This document shows positions 10,491-17,489 of a stretch of DNA of 64,000 nt, in pieces. How positions within the stretch are numbered: position 1 is the stretch's first letter; each line of letters opens with the position of its first letter. This DNA is from Pseudomonas sp. EpS/L25. GTDB lineage: Bacteria > Pseudomonadota > Gammaproteobacteria > Pseudomonadales > Pseudomonadaceae. The stretch lies in contig NZ_LNUP01000011.1 in the NCBI RefSeq assembly GCF_001512295.1, positions 366,369 through 430,368 on the forward strand, read 5' to 3'. Both the position numbers and the translations under genes were made by a program. Below the pieces are notes generated by a model. The model did no database searches. It was not told where the DNA came from and worked only from the letters and a program-made list of their open reading frames with translations.

Positions 10491-11278
10491 ATGCCGCCGC
10501 CCACCTGGACGCCCTGAGCCGCGCCCGGCCTGCCGACCTGCCCGCGCTGCTCGCCAGCCTGAGCCTGGTGGCGCCGCTGCTCGACGCCATCCCCGGCGTG
10601 GTGTTCTTCGTCAAGGACCTGGAGACGCGCTATGTGCTGGTCAACCTGACCCTGGCCCAGCGCTGCGGCTTTGAAAGCGTTGCCGAACTGCTCGGCAAGA
10701 CCGCCGAGGAGGTCTTTCCCGCGCCCCTGGGCGGCGCCTACGCCGAGCAGGATCGCCGGGTGCTGCGCGAGGGCCTGGCGCTGGACGACCAGCTGGAATT
10801 GCACCTCTATGCCGGACGTACCCCGGGCTGGTGCCTGACCCGCAAGCTGCCGCTGCACGATGCCCAGGGCCGGCTGATGGGCATGGCCGGCATCTCCCAC
10901 GATCTCCAGGCGCCGGCCGCCGATCATCCGGCCCACGCCAAGGTGGCCGAGGTCGATCGCTATCTGCGTGAGCACTACGCCCAGCCGCTGTCGGTGGGCG
11001 AACTCAGCCAGCGGGTGGGCCTGTCGGTCTCCCAGCTCGAGCGCCAGTGCAAACGCATCCTGCGCCTCACGCCCCAGCAACTGCTGCACAAGGCTCGGCT
11101 CGATGCCGCCTCGCGCCTGCTGGCCCGCGACCTGCCCGTCACCGAAGTGGCCCTGGCCTGTGGCTACACCGACCACAGCGCCTTCAGCCGCCAGTTCCGC
11201 CGTCTCACCGGCCTGTCGCCCCGGCAATACCGCGACTCTCTCAAGCCCCGTTCCCGTCTGGAGGAAACCCCCGCATGA
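10487..11278 (+). CDS. PAS-domain AraC-family regulator within the hydroxyproline operon
   Basis: The 263-residue protein combines a PAS domain (about residues 25-140; IPGVVFFVKDLETRYVLVN is the typical PAS_4 opening) with a C-terminal AraC double helix-turn-helix (about 150-255; LSVGELSQRVGLSVSQLERQ and VTEVALACGYTDHSAFSRQF, ending FRRLTGLSPRQYR). It starts with an ATGA overlap after the alpha subunit and ends with an ATGA overlap onto the deaminase gene, so it is made from the same message as the enzymes. That position suggests an autogenous activator sensing hydroxyproline or an intermediate through the PAS domain, comparable in role to the AraC regulator LhpR of P. aeruginosa. The sensed ligand is inferred, not seen. 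Confidence 0.88.
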   Translation: MNAAAHLDALSRARPADLPALLASLSLVAPLLDAIPGVVFFVKDLETRYVLVNLTLAQRCGFESVAELLGKTAEEVFPAPLGGAYAEQDRRVLREGLALDDQLELHLYAGRTPGWCLTRKLPLHDAQGRLMGMAGISHDLQAPAADHPAHAKVAEVDRYLREHYAQPLSVGELSQRVGLSVSQLERQCKRILRLTPQQLLHKARLDAASRLLARDLPVTEVALACGYTDHSAFSRQFRRLTGLSPRQYRDSLKPRSRLEETPA

Positions 11279-12195
11279 GCACTCCCCGCGTCAACTGGAG
11301 CGGCGTCTTTCCCGCCGTCACCACCCAATTCAACGACGACTTCTCGGTCAACCTGGAAAAGACCCATGGCGTGATCAGCAACCTGGTGCGCGATGGCGTC
11401 TCCGGTCTGGTGATGTGCGGCACCGTGGGCGAGAACACCTCCCTGACCCTGGACGAGAAGATCTCCCTGGTGGAAGTGGCCAAGGACGCCGCCGGCGGTC
11501 GCGTACCGGTGATCTGCGGCGTGGCCGAATTCACCAGCCTCAATGCCAGCCGCACCGCCCAGGCGGTGGGGCGCGCCGGCGCCGACGGCATCATGCTCAT
11601 GCCGGCGCTGGTCTACTCGGCCAAGCCCCACGAGACCGCTGCCCACTTCCGCAGCGTGGCCAGCGCCCTCGATTTGCCGCTGATGGTCTACAACAACCCG
11701 CCCATCTACAAGAACGACGTCACCCCGGACATCCTCATCTCCCTGGCCGACGTCGACAACATCGTCTGCTTCAAGGACTCCTCCGGCGACACCCGCCGCT
11801 TCATCGACGTGCGCAACGAGGTGGGTGACCGCTTCGTACTCTTCGCCGGGCTCGACGACGTCGTGCTGGAAAGCATCGCCGTGGGTGCCGAGGGCTGGGT
11901 CTCGGGCATGTCCAACATCTTCCCCACCGAAGGCGAAACCATCTTCCGCCTGGCCAAGGCCGGTCGCTTCGCCGACGCCATGCCGCTCTACGAGTGGTTC
12001 ATGCCGCTGCTGCACCTGGACGCCCGCCCGGACCTGGTGCAGTGCATCAAGCTCTGCGAAGAACTCGCCGGCCGCGGCAGCGCCCTGACCCGTCCGCCAC
12101 GCCTGGCCCTGCCCGACGCGGACCGTGCCTTCGTCGAACGGCTGATGGCCAAGGCCCTGGAAACCCGTCCGCAACTGCCGGACGTGGGGATCTGA
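11275..12195 (+). CDS. lhpC: Pyrroline-4-hydroxy-2-carboxylate deaminase (DapA superfamily)
   Basis: This 306-residue TIM-barrel protein of the dihydrodipicolinate-synthase superfamily has the Schiff-base lysine Lys167 in VCFKDSSGD and the catalytic tyrosine Tyr139 in LMVYNNPPIY. The loop GTVGENTSLTLDEK replaces the GTTGE(S/A) loop typical of DapA. Located last in the hydroxyproline operon, it is expected to deaminate and dehydrate pyrroline-4-hydroxy-2-carboxylate to 2-oxoglutarate semialdehyde. The start ATG at 11275 overlaps the stop of the AraC gene. No semialdehyde dehydrogenase gene follows, so the last step to 2-oxoglutarate must be encoded elsewhere. Confidence 0.9.
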   Translation: MSTPRVNWSGVFPAVTTQFNDDFSVNLEKTHGVISNLVRDGVSGLVMCGTVGENTSLTLDEKISLVEVAKDAAGGRVPVICGVAEFTSLNASRTAQAVGRAGADGIMLMPALVYSAKPHETAAHFRSVASALDLPLMVYNNPPIYKNDVTPDILISLADVDNIVCFKDSSGDTRRFIDVRNEVGDRFVLFAGLDDVVLESIAVGAEGWVSGMSNIFPTEGETIFRLAKAGRFADAMPLYEWFMPLLHLDARPDLVQCIKLCEELAGRGSALTRPPRLALPDADRAFVERLMAKALETRPQLPDVGI

Positions 12196-12610
12196 GGCTG
12201 GGCTTATCGCGGCTATGGTGGTTCGCCGCTGCGACCGCTCTGCCTTAATCGCGGCCATGCCGGTGCGCCGTAGCGACCGCTCCTACAGTCGTGTCTGAAC
12301 CTGTAGGAGCGGCCCATGGCCGCGATAAACACAAGGCTTCAGCATGACTTGTCGCCCCAGGGAACCGGAACACCCGAGCTCTCAAGCTACGCCAATCCAC
12401 CCCCTCTCCCGCTTGCGGGAGAGGGCTGGGGTGAGGGCGCTCTCTAGGGCGATCCCACCCGAATCACCCAACCCTCTGGCCCGTACCTTTCATCCCACAC
12501 CAGCCCCCATCCCAAGGGCGCCATGGCCTGTCCTCCAACCGACAGGCGATACCCGGCGCAGGAGCACGCTCCGCCCCGCTTTCGTCTATACTATGCCGCT
12601 CATTTCCCAA
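12196..12610. repeat. Intergenic repeat region (REP-like palindromes, no gene)
   Basis: The roughly 600-base gap between lhpC and purE has no convincing gene. It contains two nested inverted repeats: ATCGCGGCCATG (12248-12259) with its complement at 12315-12326, enclosing CCGCTCCTACAG (12277-12288) with its complement at 12301-12312. This is the organisation of Pseudomonas REP-type elements. Further on, CCCTCTCCCGC (12402-12412) pairs with GCGGGAGAGGG (12415-12425), a short dispersed palindrome also found in a related form near 63670. The rest of the gap holds nothing I recognise before the long palindrome in front of purE. Confidence 0.7.
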
Positions 12611-12771
12611 GCCACGTGGTAGAACGCACGAAAGCTACTGCGCTCGGCCGAGCGGCGTTGAAAATCGTCTCAAAATGCTCATTTACTCGGCGTAAACTGC
12701 GCTTTTTCGACGATTTTCGCCTGGCTCGTCCTTCGCTCGCGACGCTTTCGTATGCCCTACCTCCGCGTGGC
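12611..12771 (+). promoter_or_regulatory. Long imperfect palindrome in the purE leader
   Basis: A 161-base segment ending 23 bases before the purE start folds on itself along nearly its whole length. Paired blocks from outside in: GCCACG (12611-12616) with CGTGGC (12766-12771); GGTAG (12618-12622) with CTACC (12757-12761); CGAAAGC (12629-12635) with GCTTTCG (12744-12750); CGAGC (12649-12653) with GCTCG (12724-12728); GAAAATCGTC (12660-12669) with GACGATTTTC (12709-12718); TTTAC (12682-12686) with GTAAA (12692-12696). It could be a structured leader controlling purEK or a large repeat element inserted there. Confidence 0.6.
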
Positions 12772-12794
12772 TTCTTCATTTCAGAGGCACGACG

Positions 12795-13289
12795 ATGAGC
12801 GCACTCGTAGGCGTGATCATGGGCTCCAAGTCCGACTGGTCCACCCTGAGCCACACCGCCGACATGCTGGACAAGCTGGGCATTCCCCACGAAGTGAAGG
12901 TGGTCTCCGCCCACCGCACCCCCGACCTGCTGTTCCAGTACGCCGAAGAGGCGGCCGGCCGCGGTATCGAGGTGATCATCGCCGGCGCCGGTGGCGCCGC
13001 CCACCTGCCGGGGATGTGCGCCGCCAAGACCCACCTGCCGGTGCTGGGCGTGCCCGTGCAGTCCTCCATGCTCTCGGGCGTCGACTCCCTGCTGTCCATC
13101 GTGCAGATGCCTGCCGGTGTGCCGGTCGCCACCCTGGCCATCGGCAAGGCGGGCGCCATCAATGCGGCGCTGCTCTCCGCCAGCATCCTCGGCGGCAAGT
13201 ACCCCGAGTACCACGAGCGGCTGAACGCCTTCCGCGAAGAGCAGACCCGCACCGTGCTGGACAATCCCGACCCGAGGGAGCAGGCATGA
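12795..13289 (+). CDS. purE: N5-carboxyaminoimidazole ribonucleotide mutase
   Basis: PurE moves the carboxyl group of N5-CAIR to carbon 4 in purine synthesis. The 164-residue protein is of class I length and shows the signature [20 protein letters not shown] near the N-terminus, the SAHRTPD substrate loop and the [11 protein letters not shown] loop. The final residues overlap the purK start (ATGA), so PurE and PurK are translationally coupled. The gene has a good GAGG ribosome site and is preceded by a long palindromic segment that probably lies in its transcript. Confidence 0.96.
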   Translation: MSALVGVIMGSKSDWSTLSHTADMLDKLGIPHEVKVVSAHRTPDLLFQYAEEAAGRGIEVIIAGAGGAAHLPGMCAAKTHLPVLGVPVQSSMLSGVDSLLSIVQMPAGVPVATLAIGKAGAINAALLSASILGGKYPEYHERLNAFREEQTRTVLDNPDPREQA

Positions 13290-14368
13290 AGATCGGCGTC
13301 ATCGGTGGCGGCCAGCTGGGCCGCATGCTCGCCCTGGCCGGCACGCCGCTGGGCATGAACTTCGCCTTTCTCGATCCGGCGCCGGACGCCTGCGCCGCCG
13401 CCCTGGGCGAGCACCTGCGCGCCGACTACGGTGACCAGGACCACCTGCGCCAACTGGCCGACGAGGTCGACCTGGTCACCTTCGAATTCGAAAGCGTCCC
13501 AGCCGAGACCGTGGCCTTCCTGTCGCAATTCGTGCCGGTCTATCCATCCGCCGAAGCCCTGCGCATCGCTCGCGACCGCCTGTTCGAGAAGTCCATGTTC
13601 CGCGACCTGGGCATCCCCACCCCGGCCTTCGCCGACGTGCTCTCCCAGGCCGACCTGGACGCCGCCGTGGCGCGCATTGGCCTGCCGGCCGTGCTCAAGA
13701 CCCGCACCCTCGGCTACGACGGCAAGGGCCAGAAGGTTCTCCGCCAGCCCGAGGACGTCGCGGGCGCCTTCGCCGAGCTGGGCAGCGTGCCGTTGCTGCT
13801 GGAGGGCTTCGTGCCCTTCACCGGTGAAGTCTCCCTGGTGAGCGTACGCGGTCGCGACGGTGAGGTGGCCTGCTATCCGCTGGTGCACAATACCCACGAG
13901 AGCGGCATCCTGCGGTTGTCGGTGGCCAGCTCGGGCCATCCGCTGCAGGCGCTGGCCGAAGACTACGCCCGCCGCGTGCTGGAACAGCTCGACTACGTTG
14001 GCGTGCTGGCCTTCGAATTCTTCGAGGTCGAGGGCGGCCTCAAGGCCAACGAGATTGCCCCGCGGGTACACAACTCCGGGCACTGGACCATCGAAGGCGC
14101 CGAGTGCAGCCAGTTCGAGAACCACCTGCGCGCCGTAGCCGGCCTGCCGCTGGGCTCCACCGCCAAGGTGGGCGAGAGCGCCATGGTCAACTTCATCGGC
14201 TCGGTCCCGCCGGTAGCGGCCGTCACCGCCCTGGAAGACTGCCACCTGCACCACTACGGCAAGGCCTTCAAGGCCGGGCGCAAGGTCGGTCACGCCACCC
14301 TGCGCAGCGCCGATGCCGCGACCCTGCAGACCCGCATCGCCGCCCTGGAAGCCCTGATCCAGGATTGA
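13286..14368 (+). CDS. purK: N5-carboxyaminoimidazole ribonucleotide synthase
   Basis: PurK uses ATP and bicarbonate to carboxylate AIR, making the N5-CAIR used by PurE. The 360-residue protein starts [19 protein letters not shown] at the ATG overlapping the purE stop. ATP-grasp features are present: the [19 protein letters not shown] segment binding ATP, the acidic FEFFEVEG metal site, and [14 protein letters not shown] with the terminal metal ligands. It is the last gene of the purEK operon, followed immediately by a strong intrinsic terminator. Confidence 0.96.
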   Translation: MKIGVIGGGQLGRMLALAGTPLGMNFAFLDPAPDACAAALGEHLRADYGDQDHLRQLADEVDLVTFEFESVPAETVAFLSQFVPVYPSAEALRIARDRLFEKSMFRDLGIPTPAFADVLSQADLDAAVARIGLPAVLKTRTLGYDGKGQKVLRQPEDVAGAFAELGSVPLLLEGFVPFTGEVSLVSVRGRDGEVACYPLVHNTHESGILRLSVASSGHPLQALAEDYARRVLEQLDYVGVLAFEFFEVEGGLKANEIAPRVHNSGHWTIEGAECSQFENHLRAVAGLPLGSTAKVGESAMVNFIGSVPPVAAVTALEDCHLHHYGKAFKAGRKVGHATLRSADAATLQTRIAALEALIQD

Positions 14369-14374
14369 TGCCAG

Positions 14375-14404
14375 ACGGCTTCCGCACACGGAAGCCGTTT
14401 TCCC
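14375..14404 (+). terminator. Intrinsic terminator of purEK
   Basis: ACGGCTTCCG (14375-14384), a CACA loop and CGGAAGCCGT (14389-14398) form a perfect 10-bp stem followed by TTTT, six bases after the purK stop. Confidence 0.85.
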
Positions 14405-14496
14405 CTGAACCTCGAAGGATCACCGGTGGTCGGAGAGTACAACGACGCCTGCTGACCGGCGTTGTTTTACCAGCACTTAAACAGGGGATTCTTCAC

Positions 14497-14745
14497 ATGG
14501 GCATCATCGCAACCATCATCATCGGTCTCATCGTCGGCCTGGTTGCCCGCTTTCTCAAGCCGGGCGACGACAGCATGGGCTGGATCATGACCATCATCCT
14601 GGGCATCGTCGGCTCCGTGGTCGCCACCTATCTGGGCCAGGCACTGGGCATCTACCGTGCCGGTGAAGGCGCAGGTTTCATCGGTGCCGTGGTCGGCGCC
14701 ATCATCGTGCTGTTCATCTACGGCATGGTGACCAAGCGTCGCTAA
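14497..14745 (+). CDS. GlsB/YeaQ/YmgE-type small stress membrane protein
   Basis: The 82-residue hydrophobic protein starts MGIIATIIIGLIVGLVARFL after a GGGGA ribosome site. Three predicted membrane segments (about 3-19, 28-46 and 58-76) separated by short glycine-rich turns, with GWIMTIILGIVGSVVATYLG in the middle, are characteristic of the transglycosylase-associated / GlsB family. Members are stress-induced in other bacteria, but their biochemical role is unsettled. It is a single-gene unit, bounded by the purK terminator upstream and its own terminator downstream. Confidence 0.88.
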   Translation: MGIIATIIIGLIVGLVARFLKPGDDSMGWIMTIILGIVGSVVATYLGQALGIYRAGEGAGFIGAVVGAIIVLFIYGMVTKRR

Positions 14746-14788
14746 GACGCCGCTTCGCCTCGGCGAGGCCAAGTAGCACAGCGTTTCC

Positions 14789-14823
14789 GCCCCTGGTGTC
14801 GCCCGTCGACCCAGGGGCTTTTT
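14789..14823 (+). terminator. Intrinsic terminator after the GlsB-like gene
   Basis: GCCCCTGG at about 14790 pairs with CCAGGGGC just before 14818, across a 13-14 base loop, followed by a run of five T. It lies about 45 bases after the stop. Confidence 0.8.
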
Positions 14824-14912
14824 CATGGAAGAGGCTCTGCTTTGCGGCCTGGAGACTGGACCCCTGGACCGGGGCGCCGCACACTCGGGCTTTTGCGTCC
14901 GACCTGCCGACC

Positions 14913-15461
14913 ATGCCCAGACTGCTCATCACCCTGCTGCTCGCCAGCCTGCCGCTGCTGACCCACGCCGCCCAGGGCGAACCCCCGGAAACCAACTGGC
15001 TCGACCTGCTCACTGCCGAGGATCGCCGGGCGCTGGAAACCATGCCCGAGATCAGCCACGACAGTCCCGAGGCACCGGGCGGCTTCGGCTCACCGGGTGG
15101 ACTCAAACAGAAAGACAGTCGCCTGCCTGAGGTGATGCACTCCACCCGCACCGTGGCCGCCCTGAATGGCAAGACCATCCGTCTAGGTGGATTCCCCGTG
15201 CCCCTGGAGACCGACGCCAAGGGCAACTTCCGCGAATTCTTCCTGGTGCCCTATCCGGGCGCCTGCATCCACGTCCCGCCGCCACCGCCGAACCAGATCG
15301 TGCTGGTGCGCTATCCCAAGGGCGTGCCGCTCCCCGACATCTACGAGCCCTACTGGGTCATCGGCACCCTGCACACCGAGTCGGTCGATAACGACCTGGC
15401 CGAGGCCTCCTATACCCTGGATGCCAGCAAGGTTCGCAAGGTCGAGGAAAGCGATCTATAG
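14913..15461 (+). CDS. DUF3299 family secreted protein
   Basis: This 182-residue protein has a signal peptide (MPRLLITLLLASLPLLTHAAQ, cleavage near residue 19). The mature part contains the conserved DUF3299 blocks: TVAALNGKTIRLGGFPVPLE, REFFLVPYPGACIHVPPPPP and PYWVIGTLHTE. The domain resembles a small OB-like fold and is found in secreted or periplasmic proteins of unknown function, often near export or heme and metal genes. Here it stands alone between the GlsB-like gene and a convergent glutaredoxin-like gene. I chose the start giving the signal peptide; longer in-frame starts upstream would bury it. Confidence 0.82.
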   Translation: MPRLLITLLLASLPLLTHAAQGEPPETNWLDLLTAEDRRALETMPEISHDSPEAPGGFGSPGGLKQKDSRLPEVMHSTRTVAALNGKTIRLGGFPVPLETDAKGNFREFFLVPYPGACIHVPPPPPNQIVLVRYPKGVPLPDIYEPYWVIGTLHTESVDNDLAEASYTLDASKVRKVEESDL

Positions 15462-15469
15462 CGATCGTA

Positions 15470-15553
15470 GGCTGGGCCAGGACGGCTCAACCGTCGCAGC
15501 CCAACAAACCCAAGACAGACACGTAGCGTGGACAACGGCGCAGCCTTGTCTAC
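15470..15553. repeat. Two short intergenic palindromic repeats
   Basis: Between the convergent DUF3299 and glutaredoxin-like genes there is an imperfect palindrome around 15470-15513 (GGACGG/CCGTC core within GGCTGGGC/GCCC arms), then GTGGACAA (15528-15535), a ten-base loop CGGCGCAGCC and TTGTCTAC (15546-15553). The second hairpin has a close relative at 63622-63647 with the same loop. Confidence 0.6.
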
Positions 15554-15571
15554 CACCACTCACCGCAAACC

Positions 15572-15949
15572 CTAGGCCGGTTGCCGCTCGCCGTACCGCT
15601 GCTCCAGGTAGGCGATGATGTCGTCTGACTCGTACATCCACACGCTCTGGCTGCCTTCGTCGATACGCAGACAAGGTACCTTCACCCGGCCACCGCCCTG
15701 TTCCAGCTCGGCGCGCAGCTGCGGGTCCTTCTTGATGTCCTTGAGGCGGATCGGCAGGTTCAGCCGATGCAGCGCCCGGCGCGTCTTCACGCAGAAGGGG
15801 CAGGCCTGGAACTGATAGAGCGACAGATGCGCCAGCTCCGCCTCGATGGCAGCCTGGGCCTGCTCGCTGCGCTTGAGCTTGCGCGGCCGGGTCACCAGAT
15901 CCAGGCCGACGATCACCTGGCCGAGGCCGTTGCGTAGCAGATTGATCAA
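15572..15949 (-). CDS. Glutaredoxin / GST N-terminal domain protein
   Basis: The 125-residue protein has an N-terminal basic extension of about 40 residues followed by a thioredoxin-fold domain: LYQFQACPFCVKTRRALHRL carries the CPFC active-site pair (Cys50, Cys53), and GGRVKVPCLRI supplies the cis-proline loop. The C-terminal SDDIIAYLEQRYG is the usual glutaredoxin/GST helix. It likely reduces disulphides or glutathionylated proteins. It is transcribed toward the DUF3299 gene and away from the uracil-DNA-glycosylase-like gene. The partner protein is not apparent. Confidence 0.85.
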   Translation of the reverse strand: MINLLRNGLGQVIVGLDLVTRPRKLKRSEQAQAAIEAELAHLSLYQFQACPFCVKTRRALHRLNLPIRLKDIKKDPQLRAELEQGGGRVKVPCLRIDEGSQSVWMYESDDIIAYLEQRYGERQPA

Positions 15950-16073
15950 CGGGATTCACCTTGAAGGTCGTTCGAGCCAGCCAGTTTACCCTATCGCCTC
16001 CAGGCTGCCGTTCCGCCAGTCGTTACGGAACGTCACCCGCCAGGCAGGGCTCTACAGGGGGATTAATTCCTCG

Positions 16074-16766
16074 ATGGGGACCTGTTGCATGCCGCTGTCT
16101 TCCGCAGAGCGCGAGGCCTTTCGCCAACTCGCCGCCGATCTTCCGGGTATCGATCTTCCGGTCTACGAACACTTCGCCAAGGACCCACTGGACCCCATCA
16201 TCGGCCTGGGCGATCCCGACGCACCCCTGGGCTTCTTCGGCCGCGACCCAGGGCGGGACGAGGTCAAGTACGGCGAACCCTTCATCGGCAGCGGCGGCCA
16301 GATCGCCCGCAAGATCCTCTACCAGCACCTGCACGGCCAGCCCCCGGCCGACTTCGACGCCACCCGCAGCCTGAGCCAGCAGTTCTTCTGGGCCAATACC
16401 GTGCCCTACAAACCCCTGGGCAACAAAGCCTGGTCGGAACGGGTGAAGAAAACCTTCCACCCCTTGATGCGCCGCTTGCTGGTGGACCACTGGCACGGCA
16501 CCCAGCTCATCACCTTCGGCCGCGAAGCCTTCCTCTGGTTCGGTATCGACCAACCCAAGACCGAACGCGCTCGCCTGGAAGCTTTCTGGAAGCGCGAAGA
16601 CCGCTTCGAAAGCAGCATCGAGGTCACTCTGGAAACGGAGGAGGGTACGTGCAAGACGCTGACGCTCTATCCGCTACCCCATCCGTCGCCGTTGAATCAG
16701 ACCTGGTATACGAGGTTTCCGGGGTTGTTGGAGAACAGAGTAAAGGTATTGCTTGGGCGAGAATAA
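16074..16766 (+). CDS. Uracil-DNA glycosylase superfamily protein
   Basis: The protein has about 230 residues from the ATG at 16074; another ATG at 16089 (MPLSSAEREAFRQLAADLPG) has the better-spaced GGGGA site and may be the true start. The UDG-fold signature is visible: IIGLGDPDAPLGFFGRDPG, EPFIGSGGQIARKIL, the WANTVPYKPLG block, and the second active-site loop LPHPSPLNQTWY. Members remove uracil or related bases from DNA, or are uncharacterised paralogues. Its 3' end faces the distal immunity gene of the type VI island, and a diverged copy of its last roughly 310 bases is found at 19874-20192. Confidence 0.85.
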   Translation: MGTCCMPLSSAEREAFRQLAADLPGIDLPVYEHFAKDPLDPIIGLGDPDAPLGFFGRDPGRDEVKYGEPFIGSGGQIARKILYQHLHGQPPADFDATRSLSQQFFWANTVPYKPLGNKAWSERVKKTFHPLMRRLLVDHWHGTQLITFGREAFLWFGIDQPKTERARLEAFWKREDRFESSIEVTLETEEGTCKTLTLYPLPHPSPLNQTWYTRFPGLLENRVKVLLGRE

Positions 16767-16887
16767 CGGTCCGACAGTAGTAGTTCTATGTGACGGTAAC
16801 TATTTATTATGTGATGGATAAAAAGGTCATTGTCTATTTGACGCTTTTTTTGTCGTGCATCCTCACTATTAACGGATTTAAATTTAT

Positions 16888-17409
16888 CTATTCTCTTGTT
16901 TCCAGTAGGTCTCTGGAGTTCTCTAAGCGGGAAAGCGATCCTATTTGGCTTTTGGGAATTCCAGATATTTTATAATTCTTACCCTTGTTTATGATCAAGA
17001 TGCCAATCTCATAGTCATTTTCTGATCCCCAGTTTTGATAGACTGAGTAATCAGTGCCGCTATTGTCGAATGAGATTTCGCGCGCTCCCTTAGGGTCGTT
17101 GAGTTCTCCTCCTGCTCTCACATAGCTATTGAAAGAAAATTTTTCCCATGAGCTGGAATTAGGGTCGGTAGGATAGTTTAGTTCTATATGGTTTTGGGTT
17201 CCGTATCTATATACGAGATAACTTCTTTGAGGACCTATGCAAATAGATGCGATTTTTTCCTTTGGGTCCGTCTTGAACGAAAAGGCAATATTTTCTTTTG
17301 GCAGGCAGAGGCTGCTTTCAAGATAATCAGGTTGTTCTTTCGCAAATGAGTAGCTGCATATAAATAAAAGTAAAATGGCTATCGATTTTTCAATTGGCTT
17401 TATATTCAT
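16888..17409 (-). CDS. Putative periplasmic immunity protein for the distal muramidase effector
   Basis: This 173-residue protein has a signal peptide (start MNIKPIEKSIAILLLFICSY, cleavage near SFAK-EQ), so it should be exported. The mature part is rich in beta-type sequence and has no family I recognise. Base composition is far lower in G+C than the flanking chromosome. It starts 80 bases after the present stop of the upstream effector gene. When the frameshift in that effector is corrected, the effector stop overlaps this start by 20 bases (17390-17409), the arrangement expected of an effector/immunity pair. A periplasmic location fits protection from a peptidoglycan-cleaving effector. The role is inferred from position, export signal and composition. 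Confidence 0.65.
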   Translation of the reverse strand: MNIKPIEKSIAILLLFICSYSFAKEQPDYLESSLCLPKENIAFSFKTDPKEKIASICIGPQRSYLVYRYGTQNHIELNYPTDPNSSSWEKFSFNSYVRAGGELNDPKGAREISFDNSGTDYSVYQNWGSENDYEIGILIINKGKNYKISGIPKSQIGSLSRLENSRDLLETRE

Positions 17410-17489
17410 TGTAGAAGCTCTCTATATTTTTTGCGTAATCCGGATTTATCTCTCTCCAATTTTTTCCATTGTGTCCTTGTGCAATCATC

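Noticed and set aside
12196..12794. tRNA or small RNA gene in the large gap before purE
   Set aside because: No cloverleaf or CCA end was found; the gap is explained by REP-type palindromes, a dispersed repeat and the long palindrome.
16790..16975. Short plus-strand frame with a hydrophobic start, between the glycosylase gene and the immunity gene
   Set aside because: It overlaps the end of the immunity gene, has no ribosome site I can see and no family match; AT-rich sequence readily gives such frames.
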